Made by a program: the position numbers and the translations under genes | Assembly (NCBI GenBank): GCA_039000515.1 | Contig: JBCFYV010009882.1 | Coordinates: 60,690,277-60,754,276 of the forward strand | Source: Timema cristinae | Taxonomy: Eukaryota; Arthropoda; Insecta; Phasmatodea; Timematidae | Direction of reading: 5' to 3' | DNA: 64,000 nucleotides | Shown: piece after piece, positions 11,961 to 23,279 of the stretch | Layout of the letters: each line of letters starts with the position of its first letter | How positions within the stretch are numbered: position 1 is the first letter of the stretch | The notes under the pieces: generated by a model | Database searches by the model: none | What the model saw: only the letters and a program-made list of their open reading frames with translations | Told to the model about the DNA's origin: nothing

Positions 11961-12173
11961 TAGCAACGCGTCTTTACGCTCATAGTTTTAAGAGTGAGGA
12001 TGGTTATATTTATAGGAAGTGTACCCACATTAGCGTGGTGGGAGAATGTAAACCATTAAGTAGAACCCACCCTCAGTCTACCCGACCGATATTAGAACTT
12101 CAATCTACCCGTCATCGGCAGTCTAGTCTACTGCGAGAGTATCGCCTTATACGATGCGGCTAACGAAGCGGGT
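11961..12173 (-). mobile_element. SINE, head type C, internal deletion
   Basis: On the plus strand it begins with the reversed tail tagcaacgcgtctttacgct and ends with the reversed head tacgatgcggctaacgaagc. Compared with its relatives, the segment that should read tactacccgttcgggtta is missing just after the tail, so the tail box is shortened by about 14 bp. The head's gtctagtctactgcgagagt identifies it as type C. A 75-codon plus frame here is an antisense shadow. Confidence 0.8.
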
Positions 12174-12263
12174 TATTTTAATAGTTACGTCGCTCCTAGA
12201 CCGGTGCTAATTTATTCTTCGATGTTTAGCTATGTATTTTCAATAATAATGTTTCTACTTTAA

Positions 12264-12650
12264 GTTGGGGATGTAGGGAAAGCGATAAACGGTCTATGTT
12301 TTTGCAGTTATTTCATAGGAAAAAATTGTTTTTGTCAAAATAAAAAAATATTGTGTACATACAAACATAAAAGTTTAATTTTATTCACATATTGATATCA
12401 ACAGTTGTTGAATATCTTTCATCAGAATAGTATCATTATCTAAAAACCTTTTTCAAGTGAAGAGAAAAAGTTTTCAAAAAATTCTAGGACACTCTTGACA
12501 GATATTTAATAACTGTTGAGCTCATCATGTGAAGAAAATTAAACTCTACGTTTGTCTAGAAGTATTAATTGAATTATTTTGACGAAAAGATGTTTTGCTA
12601 TAATCACTGCATAAACACTGACCTTATTTCGTGTTCCATATATCACCACC
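12264..12650. mobile_element. MITE H, copy 1 (about 390 bp, uninterrupted)
   Basis: The left end gttggggatgtagggaaagc and the stretch tttttgtcaaaata are mirrored on the right by tattttgacgaaaag and tccatatatcaccacc. This gives long imperfect inverted repeats of about 80-100 bp, with an interior containing gatatcaacagttgttgaat. Its length without insertion equals that of the copy at 23280-23932 once the SINE inserted there is subtracted. No coding capacity. The superfamily is unknown. Confidence 0.7.
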
Positions 12651-12732
12651 TTAAACACTATTATTCAGTTAGTAAAAGCTCTTCTATAAGATATCGAGTG
12701 TCTATTCATGGATGAAGAGTGGAGAAATTGCC

Positions 12733-12972
12733 GTCACCTTGGTATAGTGTACAGCATACTTATCCAGAAGTCCCGGGTTTTATTCCCAATGGTACCGTGG
12801 GTACTTTTTCAAAGGGTGATAATTGTTCCTATCTTTGTCATTGTCTAAATAATTAAGCATAATTTGGGCTTAACGCTTTTACTGGCACCACATAATTATC
12901 ATCATTATCATCACATAATCTCATCGGGCTGAAGTAACCACACATACAAGTTATCCAAACCTCAGAATAAAA
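12733..12972 (+). mobile_element. SINE family D, 5' and middle part
   Basis: An A-box-like ccttggtatagtgtacagca and a B-box-like gggttttattccc form an eroded tRNA-like head. The body continues with gggtgataattgttccta and atcatcattatcatcacata, parallel to 36382-36720. The tail after about 12972 is not recognisable. Confidence 0.65.
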
Positions 12973-13094
12973 ATTGTTATATATCTATCTGTCACTGCCA
13001 TATTAAGTTCAGGAATGTCTAGCAGACAAACCCTGTCAGTATACGCTTTAAAAAAAGGTTTAGAAATACATGGTATCTTCAAAGTGGTGCGGAA

Positions 13095-13180
13095 AATAAA
13101 TCAAGACCCGACTTTCCCGTCACTGACAATCCAGTCTAAATGAGAGTGACATTTAGACCGCGTGTCCACTGTTGCAGTTC
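13095..13180 (-). mobile_element. SINE head fragment
   Basis: ccagtctaaatgagagtgac followed by atttagaccgcgtgtccact is the reverse of a type C-like tRNA head (compare 32320-32390). Body and tail are too eroded to follow. Confidence 0.35.
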
Positions 13181-14828
13181 ATTTGTATTTTCTGGTGCTA
13201 AAACCACCTGAGCAATTTTATAAGATTTATTGAGAGGTTTGTCTGCGGAGAACATTTAATTTGTGGTTCTTGAATCCGGGATTAATTTATTGCTGGATAA
13301 GTCAAGTGATAGTTATTAAGTCAAAAGTTTCCGAACTTTTATGAGCAATCATTTTAAAGTACCTTAGAAAACATAAATAAGAAAATGTTCTTGACCTTTC
13401 CCAGCAGCGTAAGTAAACAAATGTACACATTGACGCCCAGACCACGGTCCGGGTATCAGATTTAAATAAACTCTAGTACAGTTATATTAAGGAGACCACT
13501 TACTGGAGTGCCGTGAAGCGTTCGAGACCGTCACATATCTCGAATTATTTAATAAACGGTTTGTTATTTTAAAATATGGCTCACGTTAAACTAGAGAAGA
13601 AAATGTAGTTACAGAATTGGAAACTTTATTTTTCTAATGTTTTTAATAAATTATATGATAACGTAAAATTATTTATTTTCAACGATGTTTAACGTAAAAT
13701 GTCGGAATTCTTTAAATTAAGGGACATGGTTAGAAACATAGATCTATCTTCCTTCAAACAACCACATAAAGTCATGTTTTGATATCATCACATTAAAATA
13801 ATCGAGTATTGTCTTAGAGGGCTTTATGCTCCAGTAATACCATACTCACTAATAAATACACCAGTTTGAGTATATGTCGTTTTAAGTAGACGCGACCCTT
13901 TCATAAGCTCACTAGTTAGCTATACTTTTTTCTAAGTATTAATTCAAATCAAATCTATCAAGGGACCCGCATTGATAGGCACGTGGAATATATGTCAGGC
14001 TTAATTACGCTGGTTTGCTAGTGGGATAATCAAAATGCGTATAGCCAGGGCGGGAAGTAGGAAGCATTGTAAAAATAAACTACGTGTGCGTCAAACTCTT
14101 AATTACCACCAAAAGGAAAACTCATATTCAAGTAATAACAAGGTGCAAAAAAAAACCAACTAGCAATGCCCTCCCAAACATAATATGTAAATATTTACTC
14201 ATACTCATAAATATAATGATGTTAAATTGTTGATTAAATAGCTTGGTTTGATTAGAATGATTCCTTTTGAAGTTCTTGAAACAGTTTTATCACCATTTAA
14301 CGTAGAAGACAGTCGTACAATCCTCACCCTCTACATGAAGATTGGTTATTTATTCATTCAGACTTAGTGGTTTTCCATTCTCTTCTATGCTAGTTTTGGC
14401 ACAGCTATTTCGTTTAAAACGTCCCTAATTGAATATAGGAGTAGCTAACCAAATTACTTATAATTATTATACTGGTTTTGATTTAGGTCTTCGATCCAAG
14501 TCAATCGATTTTCAGAAAAGAGGCTAATAAAAATGTAATAAAGGGTCAAAGGTGAGCAGTTCCTTTTCAAGAACCATAAGCAATTTATTATCTCCTTCCT
14601 TGTATGAAGATGTTTTTCCTTTCATGTATTGCACATAGAGTTAATGGTTAGACAACATTGATGTACGCCTCTGGCTTATTAAACCAGCATTGGCCTGTGC
14701 GCACTGTATTTATTCATTGGTTTAACTGACGAACTTTCTATTTATTGACGAGAGAAGTGAGAGAAGTGGGAGAATTGCTTGAAGGGGCTCTTTAAATATC
14801 ACTTAAGGGTGAACAAGGGAGATTTTTT
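13181..14828. other. unassigned DNA
   Basis: About 1.6 kb with no gene recognised. A phrase at about 14036-14080 (gcgtatagccagggcgggaa, then gtaggaagca) may be an eroded plus-strand SINE tail. Confidence 0.45.
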
Positions 14829-15060
14829 TAACTTCTTACTATCCGTTCTGGTTATACGCATTTATTAAATACGCTAATGTGTTAAAGACAATAAAGATAT
14901 AATTTAAAGGAAATTCAACCCCAATCTGTGTGTAAGGGGTGTAGGTTAGAAAAAAAAAAGCACCATTAATACACTTGGCCGGGACTCGAACCATGACCTC
15001 CCAGTAACTGTCAAACTAGAATAAATGAGTTCGACATCCATACCATGTGCTCACCAGCAC
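14829..15060 (-). mobile_element. degraded SINE
   Basis: The reversed tail ttactatccgttctggttat is followed by the body phrase acgctaatgtgttaaag. The reversed head ggccgggactcgaaccatga carries the B box, and ccatgtgctcaccagcac is at its end. The body contains a poly-A run where the relatives carry the fixed central segment. Confidence 0.65.
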
Positions 15061-15075
15061 TTTAGTTATCTATAA

Positions 15076-15334
15076 ACCCACTTCGGTGGCCACATGGTCT
15101 AAGGCACCACTCTCGCAGTAGACTAGACTGCTGATGATGGGGAAATAGAGTTTCCAATCTTGGTCGAATGTACTGAAGGTGATTTTTTACTAAACGGTTT
15201 TCCCCTCTTCCTTCACGCAAATTTGGGTACACTTCTAATTAATATAGCGAATACCTAAAACATTTGGCGTAATTAGTACATAGGTGTAGGCCTATAACCC
15301 AAATGGGTAGTAAGACGCGCAGCTAAAATAAAAA
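15076..15334 (+). mobile_element. SINE, head type C
   Basis: Head aacccacttcggtggccaca, then tggtctaaggcaccactctc. Body cttcacgcaaatttgggtac. Tail cccaaatgggtagtaagacg followed by an A-rich end. About 80% similar by eye to the copy at 5755. Confidence 0.85.
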
Positions 15335-15755
15335 GTACTAAAACGTAACACGAAGAAAAGATTCAACATCCGATATATTGAGGGAAAAAAAAGTTATAAC
15401 ATTAGCCAACTATAGCACATGTCTTGGATATTCTCAAACTCTTCATTGATGATTTAGTTATCATAAACATTCTTGTATCATCATAATCAGCCTACAAAGA
15501 AACCTACAAAAACTATAGATTCAGAATATTCCAATTTTCTTAAGAAAAGCTTACTTATCTGGCAGTTTGAAAACTAGCTTATTAAAACTTATAAAATAAT
15601 ACTAATAGCAGATCGTAATGTTATCAATATGGTCTGAAAAATGAAGTTTGTATCTAATAAAAGTTTGTTCCAACCAAAATCCTGCTGCTATATATAGCTA
15701 ATACCTTCTTGCCACGTCTTAATTTCGGTCCGGGACTTCCTAAAATTTTCAATCA

Positions 15756-15906
15756 AGACAAGGAAGGGTGAGATGGATACCATTTAGGGGAAAAAAAAAC
15801 AAAAAACAAAACAAAACAAGAACACAATTACTGGCCAGGATTCGAACTTTGACCTCACCACCAGCAGCAAACTAGACTCGACGAGACTAACGCCTTAGTC
15901 AGACCC
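15756..15906 (-). mobile_element. SINE 5' half, head type B/C
   Basis: On the minus strand, the head is near 15906 (ctaaggcgttagtctcgtcg) and the B box lies in the reversed ggccaggattcgaactttga. The body fades into an A-rich run at 15790-15825. The 3' tail is missing. Confidence 0.6.
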
Positions 15907-16036
15907 AAGGAATTTTATTCAGGCTCGCTTCACTTGTAGATTTTTTTCGCAACAGGTTAGTTTACCATCTACCACCATCCTGGTGGGGCCCAATACAATT
16001 ACCTTTTCTGCTCTCCTGTTTCTTTAGGCTAGGCAA

Positions 16037-16283
16037 AGTGCAGGTCGCAAATCTATAATTATATATAAAAAGAAAAGTCCTGACTCAGTGACTGACTCAC
16101 CAACGCCCAGCCCAAACCCTTGGACCTAGAAAGCTGAAATTTTGCACAGAGGTTCCCTTTATGATGTAGACAAGGAATAAGGCCGGATTTTTTGAAATTC
16201 CCACGAGATAGGGAATAAAGAGGATTTATAATTAATGTTTAGTTTCAAAGATATGAGCGAAGCCGTGGGCAAATGCTAGTACT
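16037..16283 (+). mobile_element. Helitron-like non-autonomous element
   Basis: It starts near atatataaaaagaaaagtcc with tgactcagtgactgactcac, then cctagaaagctgaaattttg and gaaattcccacgagataggg. It ends gcgaagccgtgggcaaatgc then tagt. The closing gcgaagcc..gggca block followed by GCTAGT is typical of a widespread group of arthropod elements usually filed under Helitrons. The class is inferred from that pattern. No protein remnant is present. Confidence 0.5.
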
Positions 16284-16429
16284 CAATAATAAAGTTTAAA
16301 AACCATAAATATAGTGTATGTTTTACACAATGTATTCTCGATTTTAGAACTGCCCACTAGCCACAATAGATTTAGTTTGAAAGCTACTTCAATTGCTATA
16401 TTGCGTACACTATGCGCAATAAACCGTTT

Positions 16430-16541
16430 GAGCAGGGATTCGAGTCATGGGTAAGCCATTGTGAACACAGGGTGGTTTTACCATTTCCCTCCATGCAATT
16501 TATGGTACACTCCCTAGCGTAGTAAGACGTGGTGCTTAGCT
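16430..16541 (+). mobile_element. degraded SINE, 3' half
   Basis: An eroded B box (gcagggattcgagtcatggg), body phrase ccatttccctccatgcaatt and tail gcgtagtaagacgtggtgct are recognisable. The head and the segment before the tail are reduced. Confidence 0.55.
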
Positions 16542-17590
16542 TGCACCTGTCGATGTACCCCGGCACAATGCAACATCTTGCTTGCGTCTAGGATGTCTTA
16601 GTGAATTCCGAGTCCACATGTGCTAATAATTGATCAACCAAACCAGACAAGAGTCATATCTTACTGTGGTTTGCTACACCACGTTTTAATCATTTTATTC
16701 ATATAAGTCATTCACGACCTTTACCTGGATGACAGCTCGAAATGTTACTAGAAGTAATTCCTAATATATCACTACGCCAACAGCTGACATCTATCACTTT
16801 GGATGACTGTAATGAAAACAGATGGTAATATATTAATGTGATAGTTAACCACAGTAATTTAGGCCAATAATATTTATATATTTATTTGAGGTCGGACACA
16901 AAGTTTATTTATAGTTTTATTCCCCTTAAAAAAATATTAACACCACTTTCACAAAAACTTCTAACGAACATATCTTCAAAATGGCGGCTGACGAATCTAA
17001 ACCATATGATTGAACATAACGGTAAACAAGTTTTTTACAATGATGCAAACCCGCAGTTGATTAAAATATTTTATTCAGTTAAATATTTCAAAATACGATA
17101 ACATAATCATAAAATCATTTATTGTATGTAAAAAAATGACAACAATTTTCTCTTTTCCAAGTAATTACGATGCCTGTATTAAAAGGTATTGATGTGTGCA
17201 CTATATTACACAAAATTAATAACGTTCCAAAACGAAAAATAAGTACTTTTAAAATCATGTTTAAAATATTGTTTCGAGTTGGATAAAAAGAAATTATTTA
17301 AAAAAATGAAATAGTATGAGAAAACTTAAGTTTACGTTATTTTAAATGTAATATATAACAGGTAATTAAAGATATTTACATTTATAACAAAACTGTGATC
17401 TTTTACAAGTGTTGGCAACCCAAAACCTAAACATATGATTTTCGAACTGTCATCCAGGTAAAAACCTATCGTGAACGGAATATACGATAGGTCAGAATGT
17501 TGATATTATGTGTGAACGTTGAGGGTTGTCATGTGGACTAAACATCATGTTTGCCAGTAAATAAGGATGCAATTGTGGTTCAAGTGGTTT
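16542..17590. other. AT-rich unassigned DNA
   Basis: No gene recognised. The 71-codon plus frame at 16886-17101 has no recognisable domain and lies in AT-rich sequence. Confidence 0.45.
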
Positions 17591-17621
17591 TTTTTTGTTT
17601 TTTTTAACTTTCAGTGGTGTG

Positions 17622-17655
17622 ATCGGTAAATATCCACCTTGATCACACCCCCTCC
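17622..17655. repeat. short inverted repeat (hairpin)
   Basis: The words ggtgtgatc and gatcacacc form a perfect 9-bp stem around a 16-base loop. A further gtggtgtgatcacgaa follows at about 17673. It directly precedes the GC-richer block that holds the 82-bp repeats. Confidence 0.4.
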
Positions 17656-17849
17656 CATTCTCAGGCCTATGTAGTGGTGTGATCACGAACTGTAACAAGG
17701 TTTGATGACATCCCCCTTAGGGGTTGGCGGCAAAAGGTGCTATCTCCCATCTCTGTTTTGCGTTGGTTTGTTCACTCATTGGTGATTACTGATTAGGCTT
17801 CCGTATTAAGCGAACCGACAAAAATATGTGTCCTATCGCACGGGATGAG

Positions 17850-18100
17850 TAGTGTGTTAGGGGTAGTAGCCCTGACCTATTGGGGGGTGGGCCATTTCCT
17901 CGAAATTATGAGCCCCAATAACAGGCTGTCTAGTGTGTTCGGGATATGGTCCCTGACTCATTGGGGTGGTCAACCCCTTACATTTTTTGGGAAAGCCCTT
18001 GAGCCAGGCTGGCTAGGAGGTTAGGGATAGGGTTCCTAACCCATTGTGAAGGGCATGGCTATTTCCCCAACACCAAATCAAATTTTTTGGCCTAGGACAT
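17850..18100. repeat. 82-bp tandem repeat, three diverged units
   Basis: Units start at about 17850 (agtgtgttaggggtagtagc), 17931 (agtgtgttcgggatatggtc) and 18013 (taggaggttagggatagggt). Each continues with a ccctgac..cattgggg or cctaacccattg block and then a pyrimidine-rich stretch before gcctagg/ggctggct. The region is the most G-rich in this part of the window. The 109-codon plus frame that follows (18126-18455) is within related GC-rich sequence and shows no domain. Confidence 0.55.
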
Positions 18101-18519
18101 AGAGAAGAGGAGGGGTGAGTGTGGAGTGAGGGTTAAGGGTGGGATTGGTTTGGGTAGGGGTAAATACCCCATCATGAGGATGTGGAAAGTAGGTCAATCT
18201 ACAGAAGAGAGTGCCTTCGTGACATTTGGTGACCTACTGGGACATCGGTCGCCATTAATACTTACCACATCTGGCTATCTACATAGTTTAACTAATAGTA
18301 TAGAGATGAAAAGGGTAGAATTTACCGACAATTTACACGTTTTAGTGTGGGGAATGAGTGAGAATCTAAAAAATAAATGTAATCACATCTATATGGGGGG
18401 AGAACCTTATCTCGCATCTCCCGCCACCCAGACCATTGTAAGAATGACCGCGTGATAACCACACATGTTCACATGCAGTGATTGCTTTCAAATGTTGGTT
18501 AGTGTTTAGAGCGTTTCTA

Positions 18520-18726
18520 TACAAACACGGAGCCCATGAGCTCAATTCCCATGTTGACTCCTGGTCGGATGTACCGAGGGTGATTTTTCTTAAATTGTTT
18601 TTCACTCTTCCTCAACGAAAATGTGGGTATACTTCCTCCAAATGTAACATAACTCATTCCTAAGGCATAAGCGTAATTAGTGCATATGCGTACAACCATA
18701 ACGGGTCGTTATACGTGGTGGAAACA
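18520..18726 (+). mobile_element. degraded SINE, C-type body
   Basis: An eroded head is followed by tcctggtcggatgtaccgag, ctcttcctcaacgaaaatgt and the tail gcgtacaaccataacgggtc then gttatacgtggtg. The overlapping short frames on both strands are products of this repeat. Confidence 0.65.
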
Positions 18727-18939
18727 AATATACCGTATGACGAAATCATATATAATTTGATAAGTGTTCTTTGATTAAATAATCCAATTCAAGGTGGTAA
18801 AACTGGCTGCCAGAGCGAAATGGCATACTGAACTTATTTATGTCATCATAAGAATATCAATACTTAATTTTCCTATTAATAATCCACCAAACCATCCGTG
18901 GTAATAATATAAACTTTTATAATAATGACCCAGGACCCA

Positions 18940-20770
18940 GGTAAATAAGGGCTGAGGAGAAGAAATGATGGTTAGAAAGCTTGATAGAATTCTGGTCACA
19001 GCTCAAGATGACAATAGCATATACCTTGTTTCATAGTCAGAGGAGAATAAGATATAGGTGGAACGCACCTGGAGATACAATGAGATAGCAAATAGATTAT
19101 ATTCTTAACAAAAAAGGTTTCAAGAAACAAATAATACAGTGCCAAAGATACCCTGGAGTGGACATTCTTAACGACCACAATTTGCTGACAAACAAATTTC
19201 CAGAATGAAGTTTTAAAAGTTGGTTAAGGGAAATATACAATGGAATTAGGATTTGGAAAAACTGAAGGCAGAAAATCGGAAGGATAAGTGTGATAAGAAT
19301 AGTAATTAAATATTTAAAAACAATAAAAATATGTATCTATAGAAGATAGATGGACAAACATCAAGGAAACAATTAAATATACTGCAGAGAAAATGCTGGG
19401 AATGAATAACATTGGAGTACCAAATAAACCTGGAAAAGTTATTTTGAAGAATATTGGACATTAAGTCTTACGACAAAAGCATCAAAAGTAGCATTTTAAA
19501 AGAATAATACAAAAAAGAATGGACCAGAAGATAGAAACAATATTTGGAGTAGCTCCTTCTGGATTCAGAAATAACAAAGTGAACAGGAGGAAGCCATTCT
19601 GTGTTTGAGGATGCTATTAGGAAAACAAATAAGGTAGGTAAAGAATATGCACATAACATTTGTGGATATTGAAAAAGCATTAGAAAATGTGGAATGGTTT
19701 AAAATGTTTGAAATTTTGAGAAACTTGGGATCATGTATTACGACGGAAGAATTAAATACAAACCACATAAAAGTCAGACAGCAATAATTATAATTAATGA
19801 GCATGAAGAGGAATAAAAATTAAGAAAGCATGCTAGTTAAGGATGAAACCCATATCCGATAATACGTAACACATATGTAGAAGAAGCGCTAACAGAAGTA
19901 AAATAAGAAATCATGTCTGAAACTAGACTGGGAAGAGAAATTATCATCACACCTCGTTTTTAATTATGGCATTGCTGTTAGTGCTAAAAGTGAAGAGGAT
20001 CTTCAAGAATTTCTGAAAAAAAAAATTGATGAAATACTGAATATTTAATATAATATAAAGATCAACAAAAAGAAGACAAAATTCATGCTGTGCAGAAAAA
20101 CCAGCCAAATAAATATATATAACTAGAAGAAGTAAGGCTACAACAAGTAATGGAATTGTGCTACCGAGAAGTAAAATAACCGGAGATAACAGAAGCAATA
20201 AATACAATAAAAGTAGAATAGCGCAGGCGAAGGAAGCTTTTCATAACAATAAGACACTGTTATCTTCAACCAGCATACATTTGGGAACAAGGAAAGAATT
20301 TATAAGGGCATAATGTATGAAGCGTTGCGCTTTAAAAATTTGAAACTTGGACCATTGGCACAACTGAAAAGAAAATATTAGAATTATTTGAAATGGGGTG
20401 TTACATAATAATGTTGAAAATATCATGAATGGAAATTGTATCAAATACACAAATGCTAAGAAAAGCAAATGGAGAAAGTAATCTTTGGAAAGGTATACAT
20501 CAAAGAAGAGTTAACGTGATAGGCCATATACTAAGACATAATAGTTTGATGAAGATAATTTTAAAAGGAGATGTGTAAGGGACAAATTCAAGAGGGAAAC
20601 CAAGACTGAAGTACATGCCTCAGATAGCGGACGATGTTAACAGAAGAATGTATAAATATGTAACAAATTAGACCCAAAATATTCCAATGTAGAGATCTAC
20701 AGCAAACTAATTGCAAGACCTGATGATGAGCCAAGATCAGTTGGAACTATATTTAAAGATATAATGTTTC
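18940..20770 (+). pseudogene. decayed LINE: endonuclease and reverse transcriptase relics
   Basis: This is the longest coding relic in the window. At about 19060-19200 the translation gives WNAPGDTMR, QIDYIL and PGVDILNDHN, the C-terminal part of an apurinic-type endonuclease domain, including the DHN histidine. At about 19655 FVDIEKALENVEWFKMFEIL is reverse transcriptase motif A with its catalytic Asp kept. Near 19960 the ADD catalytic box is replaced by NYG before IAVSAKSEEDLQEF, so the catalytic centre is lost. Further on come KINKKKTKFMLCRKTSQ (with frame shifts), FETWT at about 20340, and QRRVNVIGHILRHNSL near 20500, the usual C-terminus. Many stops and frameshifts are present, and the 5' end starts inside the endonuclease domain. 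The element is dead. It belongs to the endonuclease/reverse-transcriptase group common in arthropods; I do not assign a clade. Confidence 0.85.
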
Positions 20771-20870
20771 AAATAATGTATGTAATCTTTCGGTTATATT
20801 TTCAACACACTATAACAATAATTTTTTTTATCTAATCGAAGTATTTAACATGCGTTTTTTTAAACCAACT

Positions 20871-21136
20871 TATTATATCAGCATACGAGAATTTCTATGA
20901 GCGAGAGTGAAAGGGCCTACAATTTTTGCCGGTAGAGGTCTTTTCACATACCTTCCAAGGTTCCTTTACATACCAAAGTTTACATTGGACCAACAGCTTT
21001 ACTTCCCCTCCGAAGAAAGTTATGCTACAAATTTTTATTGCTCGAGATAAATCCGTCAACCCCAGCTAGGTTTGACCCCACTAACATTGGGTCCTGAGGT
21101 GAGCACTTTAGCCTAAGACCACCAAAGTCGACTCAA
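20871..21136 (-). mobile_element. SINE family F
   Basis: The tRNA-like head lies at the high-coordinate end, with the reversed B box in caaccccagctaggtttgac and the A box around gcactttagcctaagaccac. The body includes cataccttccaaggttcctt, ggaccaacagctttacttcc and ctccgaagaaagttatgcta. It matches 29121-29388 closely and 39712-40058 in part. Confidence 0.75.
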
Positions 21137-22295
21137 CCCTTATTCATTGTTTTACGGTCTAAAGCGTTAATGTCACACTGCACTTATTAGTATAGCCTTC
21201 TGATTTTCTCATCCTCTCTCTACAAAAACCCCGATAATCTTTATCTAAAACTCACCTTCCCCAGCCATATTAATATACAATTATGTTTGCAATAAATATA
21301 AATTAATATACAGTTTACATAATTTTTCGACTACATTTTCATTTACTTGATTTACAATCAACCAGTTGATCCAGGTAGTTGAGGTTCAAGTCTGGCCTGG
21401 TATTTTGAGAATGGATTTTTCCACGGTGGTCTTTTCATTTTATTTTCAGAAGTATTGTTTTATTTCCATACAATTTACCGTCATCCAATGTCAGATCATT
21501 TACATTTTTCCCTAGTCCGAATGTACAGCTAGCGCAAAATATATATATTGTTAAGACAAATGTACAAACCTTTTCACGTAGTCTATTATAGTAGGAACAA
21601 AATTTACCAAAATAGAGTAAGCTACCCAAAAGTAAGTTTTCCTCAAAAAAAACAAACACATTATCTTGTTAATCACAATAAGAACTCTTTATTCATCAAT
21701 TTAAAAACATTGTTCTAAAATTTAATTTTTTATTTCAAATTTTGAAAAATCTCTTTACCCTCAAATTATTTATATTAAGTAAAAATCAAAAATATTTATT
21801 CTTATTCATCAGGAAAGAAATTTCCGAGATACACAGTTCGAATAAACCTTATAGGTTTTTTTTTAAATAAAAATTTTCAAAAATTTTTATTTAAAAAGAA
21901 ATACAAATTTTCTAAAATTTCTCCCTTTAAATTAACTTATTTTAGGAAGATAAACTGACAATAATATCATAATATAAAATAGTCCCCAGATACCACCAAT
22001 ATTTACCAAAATAGTTTGAGCTACTTTCAAAAAATTTCAAAACTTTTCAAAAATCAGTAATCAGTAAACTGGGCCTAATATTAAATAAATAATTTTAAGA
22101 AAAATCAAATCCAATATTAAATTATTTATGTGTTGAAAAACTTCAACGCTTCTTTAGTTATTTTCACCAAACCAGCACTGCGTCTGTTCAACATAGAGCC
22201 CAAGTTGAGTTATGCGCATGCGCAACGTTAAGATGGCTCAAGATGAGAGATGAATAAACTGCCCGGCCAGCAATCGGAAAATAACGTAGTGTATG
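21137..22295. other. AT-rich unassigned DNA
   Basis: No gene. A phrase near 21360-21415 (gttgaggttcaagtctggcc) may be an isolated SINE B box. At 21860-21900 taaataaaaattttc pairs with aaaatttttattta to form a small AT hairpin. Confidence 0.4.
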
Positions 22296-22297
22296 TA

Positions 22298-22533
22298 CAG
22301 TAGCCCCATGTCTTCTTTGGTGCTGACTGACAGCTCACAGCTGACTTCTGGCAGTCAACAATTAGGTATATACCTAAATTTTGACTGTCAGAAGTGACAG
22401 CTGCTAAACACATGTTTTTTGCAGATCATATAGTTTGGTATAGGGATACATAATTTGGTCTGGTAACTTTTCAAAGCCGTCAGCTCTCAGATGTGAGCTG
22501 TCAGTCAGCACCAAAGAAGCCATGGGGCTACTG
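22298..22533. mobile_element. palindromic MITE P, copy 1 (236 bp, TA flanks)
   Basis: Starts cagtagccccatgtcttctt and ends with the reverse, agaagccatggggctactg. The arms continue through ttggtgctgactgacagctc on the left and gagctgtcagtcagcaccaa on the right, about 45 bp nearly perfect. The dinucleotide TA flanks both sides (22296-22297 and 22534-22535), compatible with a Tc1/mariner-type TA target. The interior holds further ctgacagt/actgtcag inverted words. No coding sequence. Confidence 0.8.
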
Positions 22534-22535
22534 TA

Positions 22536-23279
22536 GCTTAACTTTCTGTGTGAACCAGCACATTTAAATACATGGTCCACTATTTTTCTAAAGAGTTAGC
22601 AGAGCAAATCTTAGCTTAGCTCAGCGGTGTGAATCGGCATTTAAGATGCGTTACAATAAAAACGTGGAAATAATATAAAATATTATATTGGGATTTGATA
22701 CTTAATTATTAAAATACAAAAACTTCATTTACAAATCAGATAGCAAACCTATTATACACAATATCCTTCTATATATATATATATATCGCTCGTGTCCTCA
22801 ACTTTCCAACGGGATCGTGAAGGGTAGAAATAGGTTTGTTTCAACTTGTGCCCTCCCTAAAGTTCGTTCACCTCTTGGAAGCAATGTTGTCGGCCCCAGA
22901 GCAAATGGGTCACAAGGCTGAGTGTTGTGTTCTTTCTCTCTCTCTCTGCTCTTACCTGCGTGTTCGTCTTTGTTCGTTGCCTTCAGAACGATATACGAGG
23001 GTGGATAGGTTTATCAACCTTTTTTTTTTACTCATCTAAATTCCAAAGTGTCTAAAACATTAAGAAAATAGCCTTAACGGAGCATGAGTTTTAAAAAATG
23101 GTTTCAAAGCTAATATACATTTGATTTTTTTAAAATTAAATTAAGCTATATTAGTAATTTTCTGTTTGGTGAATGGTTTTATACACATAGTTGATTTTAT
23201 ATAAGAAACTTTTAAAATATCCTTTCTCAATTTCCCTTAAATGCCGCTATTTTTTAATAATAATTTCATACTCTTTAAA
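22536..23279. other. unassigned DNA with a TA tract and a GC-richer patch
   Basis: A short (AT)n tract at about 22771-22787 is followed by a GC-richer patch (22788-23010) with a (CT)n run near 22935. A 67-codon frame (22836-23039) covers the patch. No domain is recognisable. Confidence 0.35.

Noticed and set aside
18126..18455. 109-codon plus-strand frame
   Set aside because: Lies in the GC-rich repeat neighbourhood, with overlapping frames on the other strand and no recognisable domain.
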